This document shows, one piece after another, positions 42,944-53,942 of a stretch of DNA of 64,000 nt. The notes below the pieces were generated by a model. The model had not been told where the DNA came from, searched no databases, and saw only the letters and a program-made list of their open reading frames with translations. Numbering within the stretch: position 1 is the first letter of the stretch; every line of letters starts with the position of its first letter. Position numbers and translations under genes: made by a program. The DNA is from Powellomyces hirtus (lineage: Eukaryota; Chytridiomycota; Chytridiomycetes; Spizellomycetales; Powellomycetaceae), in NCBI GenBank assembly GCA_025526995.1, contig JAHLKG010000018.1:1-64000 (forward strand), given 5' to 3'.

Positions 42944-45374
42944 GATTCGGACGTATGGATGCAGCTATTTATTATAAAAAATATGAATTGAACATAAAGA
43001 TAGGCCACAGGCACAAACCCTCATTTCCACAATTTTGCCCAATCCCAACCATATGCGCGCAGAACTCTGCCAACCCCGTCCAAACCTGAACTAGCCCTAA
43101 AATTTGACAGATCAAGCCATAAAACAGACAGGAAGCAAAAAAAATCCCACGTGAGAACCCAAGACACGAAACGAAAAAGCGCATGGGATAAAAAACACAG
43201 GAGGAGAGGGGGGACCCGACCTACTATACCCCGTCATCGCCCAGATCCGCATAGTGCATCAGCATGGTCCATTGTGCGCCTGCGAGGCGGATCTGTATCG
43301 ACGCTGCTGCCGTCGCCGTTGAAGCTGCTGCTGCTGCTGGGGCTGGTGTGGATGGCGTGGATGCTGATGCTGATGATGTCGGTGATGGGGCAGGGCGGGA
43401 CGAAGAGGGCGGGGCGGCGGACGAGGAGGATGCCGGTCGAAAAGACGTGCTGGCGGCGGGTGACGGTGATGCGAATGCAGTGGTGGCGGCCGGGTGCGAA
43501 GCTGGGCGGAAAGCGCCGGCCCGGGCGGCGAAGCGTGTAAAGCGGGGCGCAGACATTCTTCTCCTTATGGGGGTATTGTGAGATTGTGAGTTCTGTCCTG
43601 AGTCGGTTGCAGTTCTTTGGAATTCACTCGCTACGGTATACCGGTAACCCTGTTGGCAAGGCAACACGTCACAATGCCAACCATCCCTACGGATCATGAA
43701 GCACGATACCTGAAAGAGATTCTGATACCGCACACGTCGCAGACTGTGGAAGTCAGTCCAGAAATCGTGGGAGAGCATGTTGGGGCGTATGCTGCGATTG
43801 ACGAATGTTCCCTTGACGGGAAGCTTGAAGGAGTTGCTGTCGCACGTGAGGATAAGCAAAAAGGAGCCAAACAAGCTTGCAACCATCATCATCGTTGGCC
43901 ATCCGTCCATTCCGGAGACTGTTGGATTAAACACATTCCGCTGGGCCCTGCTCGAGTCGTACGGGGCCGACGACGAACACGCCAGAAACGAGTTCAAACT
44001 GTTTGGGCGTACATGGCGGTTTTCTTCCACTTTCATGACAGCGCCAGCGACGGCGGCGGGGGTCCGCGCCTCGTTGGGAGTGAGGCGGGCGGCGACTTGA
44101 GTGGTCAGGTCGCAGTACAGGACGCGGACATGATCGAGCCACAGGGCGCGGGGGGCACCAGGTGAGGTCGGACCCGACGATTAGCGGCCTGCTGGGGCTG
44201 TTTGGCCACAGTTTTGCGGTCGGCCGAGATCATCTCTTCGCTAAAGACCCGCAAGAGATGTCGCAGGTACCCGGTCGGATTGATGACGATCAGCTCTGGA
44301 CAGTGCGCCCACATCTGGTCTCCAACCAAGGCTGCAACGGCTGGATGGAGCTGGGAGGATGTGCTATCGGCCATCGCCGGATGCCGAGGCCATACCCGTT
44401 CCTCCCAGTCGGCATAATGGCGTTGCACTTGAGCAACCGTGGTGTATATTCTCTGCCTTGTGCCCTCTCTTCAGGTCTTCGTTGCTGAGACTCAGAAGCA
44501 ACTCTGTTTGCCGAGCCTTGTGGTGCCATATGCGGTCATTTCAGCATCGTCTCCAGGTTTCCGTCCGACCCACTTGGCACTCGGAAGTCGATCGGTCAAG
44601 AGCGCAGCGGGGAAGCTGCGTGTGCGTGGCAACCGCACACCCGACTCCGCACACCCGACTGGCACTCATACAAGTGTGTCGGGAAAACAAGCTTCACAAG
44701 TTCCTTGAAATGATTTGAGAAGCTGGAAATCGCAGAGGAATCAAAGCGGCGAAAGCTCGGCAGCGCGTCTGTCAAAGATAATCTCCCGCCCAGTCCGTGA
44801 CGGATTGGACTACGGTACAGTAGGTCTAGCGGTGCTGTTCATGTGCCAATTCATAATTGAGCGTCCATTTTGGACGTCTGAGCTCTTGCGATGAGTGGCA
44901 GCAATAGGTTTCGGCAACCACCGAGAGCGTGTTCAGGCTGTTGTCGGACCAGTGCATCACGAACCAGTGTGGCAAACCTCTCCCATGTACGACTTTAGAA
45001 ATGCGCATGGAACGTTGCAATGTTCGTCATAAACAGTCTCAGAAGATTGTTATGTCGCGGATACGGGGTCCTGGAATTCCTCCGCTCCTACTGCCGGCTG
45101 CGGTCCGTCACGGGCTCCCTCCCCCTTCCACAACCAGCCCACCCTCCTGTTTCATGATCCGGAAGCGAGGGGGCGCACAACACTTGGCTGCCCCTGTACG
45201 AGGCCGTGGTCGACCTATTTTGTCGCCAACGAGCGCGGTCGATGATAAAAGTCGCCACAGCGCTGTGGGTGGAGGCGCCCTCGCTGCTAAAGAACCCATC
45301 CCGGAACGTGCGGTCCTTATTATTAAGGACTTGATGGAAGGAATACGCGATTTGTAAAAATAGAAGAAGATTTG
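42944..45374. other. GC-rich stretch with uncertain open frames on both strands
   Basis: Several overlapping frames are open on both strands because of GC bias. The minus 110-aa frame at 43556-43224 is listed separately. A plus frame at ~43777-44100 (KKEPNKLATIIIVGHPSIPE) has good composition but no start or partner exons that I can define. Nothing else is supported. Confidence 0.35.
43224..43556 (-). CDS. possible Ala/Ser/Pro-rich small protein
   Basis: 110 codons from an ATG at 43556. The first residues (MSAPRFTRFAARAGAFRPAS) resemble a mitochondrial presequence; the middle is Ala/Ser/Pro low-complexity; the end (IQIRLAGAQWTMLMHYADLG) is more ordinary. The opposite strand is also open over the same span (43264-43581), so this may be an artefact of composition. 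No family is recognised. Confidence 0.28.
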   Translation of the reverse strand: MSAPRFTRFAARAGAFRPASHPAATTAFASPSPAASTSFRPASSSSAAPPSSSRPAPSPTSSASASTPSTPAPAAAAASTATAAASIQIRLAGAQWTMLMHYADLGDDGV

Positions 45375-45594
45375 CCCCCCCCCCCCCACCGAACACGATT
45401 CCGCTTGGCGCACGCCGTCACGCCCCCGTTAACCTCTATTCATGATGGGATGGGAGCAGAACTTAGGATGGGAGCAGAACGTCACCCACACCCATTGTTT
45501 GTAAATAAGACACATCCCAGTTAATCAGGCAGTTAATCAGGCAATACCCGGATTCTCTTGCCTCCCCTCTGATAGAAAAAGCATATAGTATTGC

Positions 45595-45599
<5 letters not shown>

Positions 45600-45635
<36 letters not shown>
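45600..45635 (+). repeat. poly(A) tract of 36
   Basis: Uninterrupted A run preceded by GCGATTT and followed by GAGCC. It could be the tail of a retroposed sequence, but no body with coding or SINE features is visible upstream. Confidence 0.9.
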
Positions 45636-45641
<6 letters not shown>

Positions 45642-46255
45642 AAAACGGGGGCTTTCATTTTGCGGCCCCCATTTGATTACGCCCCTTGACAAGGGCATAA
45701 AAACAGTCCCTACCCCATATCTCACCCCCACGCCCCATGGGTACCCACATTTCCGAACAATATCGATTCAAGTGTCGTCGCGTACCAGTAGATCAACAGC
45801 GCTGAAAAGGGAGGCCATATTCATGACGCTGTTTGTGCCCCGGGGGGGGGGGGGGGGGAGGGGAAGGACGGTAGATTCACCCCCCTGTGTCATTATTTCT
45901 CACACCCCTTCCAACTTGGTGCATTTGGCCATCGCTGGTCGCTTAAGGGGTGGGGGTGAACTCACGGCCGTGGCCAGAACGAAGCCAGCTCGTCGGCCGC
46001 GCCCGCCTCTCCGTGCTGTGAAAAGCGTTAGAGAGTCATGTGTGGTACTGTACGTTACACGTCGCGTCTGATCCCGCGCCAACTACCGTACCCCCGCGCG
46101 GGAGGATGCCCAGTCATAGCTGGGATTTTCTTACGGGTGGGTAGGTAGGTAGGTAGGGTAGGGATCATGTGTGGTTTGCGCGGTGGGGGGTTTTTTTTTA
46201 TTTCCTCGTGCTCTGCTCTGCTGCGGCTGGGGCCCGCGTGCGAGGTCACGATCGT

Positions 46256-46278
46256 GGGGGGGGGGGGGGGGGGGGGGG
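46256..46278 (+). repeat. poly(G) tract of 23
   Basis: Uninterrupted G run in a GC-rich intergenic region; a second run of 17 G is at 45842-45858. Both could form G-quadruplexes, and run length is likely to vary or be misassembled. Confidence 0.85.
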
Positions 46279-47086
46279 TTTCTCGCTAGAATGTTTGCGC
46301 CTGTAGGGTTGTAGGTACGGTAGATGTCATCGAGTTGGGGCAAACCGGTTGGATGGGTACAGTACAGTAGATTGATGATGAGGGGCGCGACTCGCCTCCC
46401 CGCGTTGCGTTGCGTTGCGCTGCGGTCTGGCCGTCGGACGCAAAAACACAGTCGACGGTTGGGTTGGGTTGCGGATGGGACGATTCACTTGATCAGCAGG
46501 CTCGGAAAGAGATGCGTGAGTGGACCAAGCGGGTCCACATACTATACTATACAAAACTCGGAGCCGCGGAAACAGACTCGAGTTCAGGGATTCACCCACA
46601 TTTTTTCAGTCGCACTCATTCGTCAATTGTCGTGCAGTTTCTAGCCCCCTGTTCCTTTACCGCATTTTGAAAACCGCTTAATGCCGCGGCCTGCGCTCCA
46701 TCATACCTCTTGATCGCGGTCGCGCAAGAGCCGTAGACAAACAGTGTTGAACACGTATCGAGCATCAGGCAGTCCGCACGGGAACGGGGGGCAGCCATGA
46801 CATCAGCAAAGAAAATGAAAAAAAAATAGGGTACACAATGTATTTTGTCACCGCCCAGCAAGACACGGGGGGCGTAAACGAATAAACAAGATTCTCGGGC
46901 CCAGCTACGAGAGCGAAAACGGAGAAGATCCGCGAGCCGCGCGCGCGCACACAAGTATAGCGCAAAGACAAGGAACAACAAAAAAAGAAAAAAAAAAAAA
47001 AGTGACACAAAAGAGCAGGCGACGCATGTAGAACCTGGCGGTCGTTATTGTTGTGGAACGGTACGCGTATTCTGTCCTTTTTTTTT

Positions 47087-49837
47087 TCATCCTCTGCTTG
47101 CAATCCAGCTCTCGACGCGTTTTGTCACGTCCGATGACGGGCCGGCGACATCGTGGAGGACGTCGAGAACGGCATGCATGTCGGAGAGGTGTTGGTCGTT
47201 GCTGGCTGTGGATGACGCTTGTTGAGCGGCTGAACCATGTAGTGGGGATGAAGTGGGGAGTGGAGGGGACGCACCGGCAGCGGCGGCGGCACTAGCCGCA
47301 ACAACGCCTTCTTCGCGTTCACGGGCCACAATCTTTTCCGTCTCCTCGCGCTCGATGAGGGCGTGGAGGAGCTTTCCATAAATCTTGTCATCGTCGACCG
47401 CAGTTTTCAGGTCAAGATAAAATTCCAGTTGCGGGACAGAGGAGGGTAGCTGTTCTCGCACGGCGAATTGAACAGAGGTTTCGGACGGGGTAGGAGAGGC
47501 CGGGTTGGTTGCAGTGACGCCGGCGCCCGGGTAACTGATGGTGGGAATGGTGGCCGGCAGCAACGCAATATGTGAAGGGGCCACGCCCGCGTCTCGGGTT
47601 TTGCCGCTGGCCGCATCGGGCATCTTTTTCAGCTGTTGTGCGCCAGTGATTCTCGCAAACTCGGTCGTCAGCGTGAGGTCGGATTCCAAGAAGGCTTCGA
47701 TGCGCTCAGCCCAATGATCGTCGTCGAGTTCATCGCGGCCAGTGACCATGAGAGCGGTGAAGCGGCCATACTGGTCGCCGAGCTTGCGCTTAATCTTGCC
47801 AAAGACTTCGGGATGCGCCACTTGCAGACGAAGCAATCGTTGGGACGCGTCGGGGAGCCCGCGGACGGGCACTTCAAAGCGGCCCAGGTAGTCCTCGTCG
47901 TCCGAATCCATAATCTCCGATGTGCTGATGACCGTGGCATCCACCACCTCACGGAACATCTGACGGAGACGGCGCGACGTTGACAGGAAGCGGCGCGTGA
48001 TGAGGGCTTCCCACTTGTCATCGGCGATGCTTTCTCTTGGGGCATACAGAGCGCGGAGGAAGCGGTGGTAGTCGTCGCGAGTGTTCAAATGCTTGCGAAG
48101 CAGGTTGAAGAATAACGGGTGGTCCGTTTCCAGCTCGCGCATCGTGTTGGGATCCGCGCGAGATTTGACTTCTATCCGTGACTCTACGCTGTTGTTGTGT
48201 CCAACCGGCACCAGATCCGCCGATGCGGGTTCAAACAAGTCCTGTTCCGGCTCCACCTTTTCTTCGTCAATGTCGAGCTCGTACAGGGCAATCTCTCTCA
48301 ATTGGCCCAGAAGCTGCTTGGAACGCGACAGGTACCGCTGGATCTCGCGCTCCCATTCCTCGTCCGACAACTGCCCTGCGGAACTGAAGAACGCTGTCAT
48401 AAAGTGCTCGTAATCCGTCTCATCCTCCTCAGTCAACGCTTTTCTGACATTGGCAAAGAATTGCGGATCTGGTTGGGGAAGGTGAGTCACACGGAAAGGA
48501 GAACCGGCCCGCAAACAAGACATCATGAGGGGTGGAGGAATGAAAGAACTTACAATCATTTTCGAGGCGGGCCATAATCTCGGGCATGTCCCTCATTTTA
48601 ACAACCTTGTCCAACCATTCCAGTCGCTGCTCCGAGGGCTCTTCCGAATCCCCTTGGAAACTCTCGTCGCTGTCGCTGTCTTCCGCTGCGTCGAGAACCT
48701 CCTCGTGCATGTCATAGCCCACGAGCTCCTTGAGCATAGCCAATAGACTGGGGTTGCTCTCCATTCGCGCCCCAATCTCTTTCATCCACGTTAGATCGTC
48801 CATTTCATCACGCGAGACATAGAAAATGTCTTCCAATTCGAGCCACGCCTCGTCGGTGGGACAGCAATGCTGAACATTTTCGAAAATCTCGGGGTTTCGA
48901 GCGACCAGGTCTCGCATTTCGTTGGGTCGGTCCATCATGGCAACGTGCAAATCGTAAGCAATGTAGTGGCCGTTGAGGCAAACCTCGTTGGGCTCTGGTT
49001 CGGCAGATTTGATGGCGGTGGCCAGGTCCGCGTCGCTGGCTGAAGCGACTGCTGGACTCATGGGCATCGGGGAATTGGTATTGTCGAATTCGAAAGGAAG
49101 AACATGGGTGTCGAGCGGGGCGGGAGTTGGCGGAAAGTAGGTGTTGCCACTTGAATGGGCATCCGTTCCAGGTGTAGGCGGGTGGTCAAATTGTACCTGC
49201 ATGCATGCATGAGAATATATGATCAGCGACTAGCGCGAATTGTGTGTGTATTCGTTGATTGCTTTACCTTGCTGCTGGAACGGCGGACCAATGGCTTGTC
49301 GGAAGGAAGGTCGGCCAGAGAGGCGGACTCGTCGATATGCGGGGTTTCGTCTTCTCGCACACCGAACGCTTCCTTGAATTCGTCAATGAGTTCGGGAAAG
49401 GGGGCTAGCAGTGTTTTGATGGCAATGAGCCACTCTGCGTCGCTGAGGTGGGCGGTCGGGGCCAGGAGCAGGGAACGGAGGGTTCCGTAGCCCACGGGGG
49501 AGTCCGAGGCAGGAGCGGGCAGTTCCAAGTCCTTGAGGATGCGCAGAGCCTTTTTGACAAATCCGGCGGGAGCTTGATCGTTGAGAGCCTTTTGAGCGTG
49601 TTCCAAAAACAGGGACTGGCGATAGGCGTTGGTGGTGAGAGCGTTGACACGCCAGGTGTGAAAGTTGACAGCCATGGGCGAGGTGGCGACGTCAAAGACA
49701 GAGAGCTTGCGAGAGCGAGGGGAGGTGAGGGGGGCAGAAGCGTCGGCCCACTTTGGCGAGGAGGCCGAGAGAGTCCTGGAATGGCGGTGTTGATGCGAAG
49801 TTTCCCGAGCGGGAATGTCCCAAGCGCCAGTGGTCAT
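47087..49837 (-). CDS. protein with about six PAH-like helical repeats
   Basis: Three exons on the minus strand: 49837-49268, 49196-48554, 48468-47087; phases close to 864 aa. The start at 49837 (MTTGAWDIPARETSHQHRHS) is preferred to the open upstream stretch. Each of about six modules of ~75-100 residues has the same layout: F..L..AL..., Y..F..AL, a loop with LSDEEW- or ADDKWEAL-like acidic/Trp motif, and a closing helix with a Leu/Phe pair (e.g. HPLFFNLLRKHLNTRDDYHR continuing FLRALYA). The modules resemble the paired amphipathic helix fold of Sin3, but this is pattern matching, not a proven family. Linkers are acidic and Ser-rich (ALYELDIDEEKVEPEQDL), fitting a nuclear scaffold. It ends TKRVESWIASRG. 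Confidence 0.72.
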
Positions 49838-50923
49838 GATGATGATGAATGGAACAACAGAGTGGGCGGAAAGACCGGAGGAAGGGAGCAAGTGGAGCAA
49901 GTGGAACAAGTGAGGCGGGTAGCGAAAGAAGGAAAGAAAGAAGGCGGGAGGGAGGAAAGGAAGGATATGCTGCACCACCAACAATAACCAACGCACAGGA
50001 TTGGATTAGACAGAGTGATTGATGGGGATGCGTGGGAAAGTATCAACAACAACGACAACAAAAGTGTTTAGAGTCGTTTTTGGGGGGTTAACGTTTGCCA
50101 AAGAAGAATGGATGGGGGAAGAATAAGGTGGTGGTGCGTGACAACCACAAGCCATTATGACACAACGCCCCATGTACATGTACATATACAGTAATAGACT
50201 ACGCGGTACGTCTGCGTTGTGTGCCTTTGGATGATGGATGGATGGCCTTTGGGGGATGGGTCAGCGCCAAGTTGAGTGAGTGAGTGGAATGCTATACTAA
50301 GTACATGTATCTATGACTGCCACTGACGTCATTACCTCGCACATGATCTCACGGGGACTGTGTGACTCACTCACTCAAGGAGGCGGCTGGCTACATCTAG
50401 CAGCGTCTGCGTCCCTCCACCCTCCATTGAATCCAGCGTATGATCCAATGCCAAAGTGTGCCGACGTCGAGGACAGAGTCCTGGGCAAACCGTTCCCAGT
50501 CTGATGACAGCTAGATCTAGGATTCATGTTGGCTATTCTCCTACATCTAGGCTGCCCTTTCCATGATGACAAATGATGAGTGTCTGGAATTCCATGGTCT
50601 GCTTCAATCCCGTGGAAAAAGCGCCATTCCGACGTGGAAATGCCCTTCTTTCAGTAAATGAAAAAGAAGCAAAGCGTTCCGGTTTCCGAAATACTCCACC
50701 GGATCGTTACCCAAGAAATCAGAAAACCATGACTGTGGTGACTGCTGTGAAATGCATTGGACATCCTCGTTTTCCGTTTTATATCTATTTCGGAAAAAGC
50801 TGCTCCACCTCCGCATTTCCGTTCCCACGAGTTCAAACATCATCATATATAAAAGCGGCATTTGCGTGAGGGTTCCCTTCTAGCGAGTTTGATTCAGACA
50901 ACCCCACATATCTCACAGTCGCA
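49838..50923. promoter_or_regulatory. divergent promoter region between the repeat-protein and MFS genes
   Basis: 1.1 kb non-coding. It contains TGTACATGTACATATACA-like alternating words (50171-50190), several GGATGGATGG runs near 50230, and a TATA-like ATATATAAAAG at about 50843-50853, 70-80 bp before the MFS start codon. Confidence 0.5.
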
Positions 50924-52607
50924 ATGTCGCTGGACCAAAAACCGTCGAGCGAGACCCTCGTAACACCTGATACCATCGTTGGTCCTTCCCCCAATGCGCC
51001 AACACCCACTACCACAACGAAGCGATCCTACGACCTGGAAAACCATGACCCAGTCGTCGCCCCTTCTACACCCCCTCAGTTCGCCAAAGGAACCGTCGCC
51101 GTACCGCTCGGCCGAACCGCATTCATTCTCATCTTCCTCTCCCTGTGCATGGCCTTGTTCCTGGCCGCCCTCGACCAAACAATCATTCTCGACCGCAACA
51201 AAGAAGATTGCTGAAGACTTTGATTCGTTCGGCCAGATTGCCTGGATCGGCGTCGCCTACTTGCTGACCGCCACCGCCTTTTCGCCGACCTACGGCAAGC
51301 TCGCCGACATTTTTGGACGCAAGCCCATGTTCGTTGCCGCGATCCTGATCTTTGAAATCGGCTCCGCCATCTGCGGCGCCGCCACCAGCATGCCGATGTT
51401 GATCGTCGGACGTGCTATCGCGGGTGTGGGCGGCGGCGGTCTGTTTTCCCTCATCCTGATCATCATCTCCGATCTGGTGTCGTTTGAGGATCGCGGAAAG
51501 TACCAAGGTCTGATGGGCGCCGTGTTTGGCCTCGCGTCCGTGGTGGGGCCATTATTGGGAGGTGCATTCACCGACCACGTTTCCTGGCGGTGGTGCTTCT
51601 ACATCAATCTGCCCATCGGAGCCGTCACCCTCGCCGTGATCGTGTTTTGTCTGCACATCCCGTCTCCGACCGGCTCCCTCCGCGAAAAGCTGTACCGCAT
51701 CGACTATTTGGGCACCGCCTTGCTCATTTCTGGAATCGTCTTCTTCCTTGTGCCCTTGTCGCTCGGCGGTCTGGACTGGGAATGGTCCGAACCCAAAACC
51801 ATCATCTTCTTTGTCCTATCCGTCATCATTCTCTGCGGCTTTGTGTTTGTCGAACTTCGCGTCGCAAAAGAACCCGTCATCCCCGCTAACGTGTTTGAAA
51901 ACCGCTCTGTGCCCGCCATTCTTCTGATCGCCTTCTTCATCGGCGCCTCCTTCTTCTCGCTCGTCTATTACATCTCCATCTACTTCCAAATCGTCAACGG
52001 CGACACGCCAACGGAAGCGGGCATCTCCTGCATCCCGCTGATTCTCGCCGTGTCGCTCTTTTCCGTCATTGGCGGACAGGCCATGTCGCGCCTCGGGGTC
52101 TACGTGCCCTTCTTCTACATTGGCGGTGTCCTGCTGACGATCGGCTCAGGACTCATTTCCACGTTGAACAAGGACAGTAACCAGGGGATGCGCATCGGAT
52201 ACATCATTCTCGCCGGAACAGGAGTCGGGTGCATGGTCCAGACGCGCATCATCGGGATACAGGCTTCCGTCGACGTTACGAAAATTGCGATTGCAACAGC
52301 ATTGGCCAACTTTGCGCAGACGCTGGGCGGATCCGTCGGGCTGGGCATTGTTGGCGCCGTCTTCAACAACGTCCTCGACAAGAAACTCGCCATCTACGCG
52401 CCCCAGGTCACGGCCAAACAGGCCACCGAGTTCCAGCCACTGCCACCGGGCACCGAGGATGGCGTGCAGCAGGCTTTTACCGAGAGTCTGCAAACGTGCT
52501 TTATCGTGTGTACCGCTTTCTCCGGCTGCATTGTTGTGCTTGCCCTCTTTGTCAAGCAGTATAGAGGCCGATTCGGAAAGGGAAACCCCATACCCGTTGC
52601 CGAATAG
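50924..52607 (+). CDS. MFS multidrug/efflux transporter, DHA2 (14-TM) type, with a one-base frame break
   Basis: The N-terminus ([20 protein letters not shown] onward) and TM1 ([22 protein letters not shown]) are in one frame; the rest ([20 protein letters not shown] onward) is in the next. The break is at about 51185-51190; no GT..AG intron fits, because the protein is continuous across it by family comparison. The remainder reads as a complete 14-TM transporter: motif [11 protein letters not shown], motif [12 protein letters not shown], motif [13 protein letters not shown] and [16 protein letters not shown]. Known DHA2 members export drugs, amino acids or siderophores with proton exchange at membranes; the substrate is unknown. 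Total about 560 aa. The break may be a real mutation or a base-call error. Confidence 0.85.
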
Positions 52608-53942
52608 ACACAACAACCCCCATCGCACAGTCTCCTCACACTCTCTCCCTCCGCCTCTCCTACTCTGATACTCTGTGACACGACAGTCACTGCCACTCCC
52701 CGATATTTATATACACTGTATAGTTATTGTTCGGTTCGAGGAAAACCCAACCTTGATTGGAACTTTCTTCTTTTCTTGTCTGGTAACAGACTGTAAATAA
52801 ATATTGAACGGCCGATTTTGAATCTCCATATAGTCCCGCGAGGCCCGGCGTTGTCTTTCATGCGTTTTCTGGTTGTGATGGTCTTGTCTACGATCGTTGA
52901 TGCATAGGACGCAGAGTAGGCCACTTTTATTTGCAAAACGCAACTCAATGCACCAAAATCTTGGTCAAAGATTCGATGAGGTTTGCGAACAGCTGGGCGA
53001 ACGACTGCGTTTGAAGAAGCAGGGACAAACGAGTCCCTTCCCAGTCACCCGCTCAGCACACATTTCTCTTCTGTTCTTCTCACTCGCTCGGCCAAATCGA
53101 CACACATACACACACACATCCCCCACGACCGAGACCACATAGCATATGGTGTCGTTTCGTGGGATTGGATCAGGTCACGGGCAAGGTTGTAACCATTGGG
53201 TATGTCTTAAAGACTAATCATAATTCGTGAAGACATCATTTGTGTGTGTGTGTGTGTGCTTGAGGAGGCGAGTACGAATTTCATCAGGAGGGGTTTGGTA
53301 TCTCCCTGCAATCGACAGGCAGCTCATGGTCCTCAATCGGCAGGCGGTGGGTTAGACAGACAGAAGTGACTGAATTCCAAACCACTGCGTGCGAATCTTG
53401 ACCATCAGTGGAAAATACTCGAGGGATTTTGCTGTAAACTGTTTTGGCATTTCGTCGGGTGGGAGTTCGAAAATTTGTACTTTCAAGGATCCACGTGACT
53501 CAAACCACATTTGCCATCCAGTTCAGCCCAATTCCAGCCATAACTGAGGACTCGCCCTTTGGCCTTTGCCGCTTTGGATTTGCCACGCGAACGGACTGGA
53601 GAGAGTTCTGACGACGAAGCAAACCCCGTTGGCCGCTGACATTAGATAAAAGAAAGAGAGGTTTCCCACGCGCAACAGCCAACAACACTCTGCTCGGGAA
53701 TCGATCGATAAAAAACAAAGACAGTCCGAGCATACAAGTGCTTCATTCCCCCGGGCTCTTTGCCAATCCCGTCACATCGCACACGCCATCTTGTACCGCC
53801 ATCTGCGCCGGCGCAACAGACAACCGAGAACACATATCTCCCACACGCCGTTGTCCCCGCCCCCCTGCGCCAAACACATACACCTGTCGCTCGTCATCTC
53901 GCAAAGTGAACAGCAGGCTGCAACAACACTCCACCATTCACG
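52608..53942. other. intergenic, upstream of Sec31
   Basis: 1.3 kb non-coding with a (TG)n microsatellite at about 53240-53257 and a CA-rich stretch at 53099-53122. Contains the Sec31 promoter. Confidence 0.5.

Larger units (their letters stand above)
45375..47086. other. homopolymer-rich intergenic region
   Basis: No gene supported. It holds a C13 tract (45375-45387), an A36 tract (45600-45635), a G17 tract (45842-45858), a GGTAGGTAGGTAGG microsatellite near 46140, and a G23 tract (46256-46278), plus shorter A and T runs near 46990 and 47080. Confidence 0.7.

Noticed and set aside
43617..44530. Several open frames of 90-180 codons on both strands
   Set aside because: GC-biased region; no frame has motifs, start context and continuation together.
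45480..45640. Retroposon with poly(A) tail
   Set aside because: The A36 tract is there, but no SINE/LINE body or clear target-site duplication is seen; the near repeat CAGTTAATCAGG upstream is a short direct repeat only.
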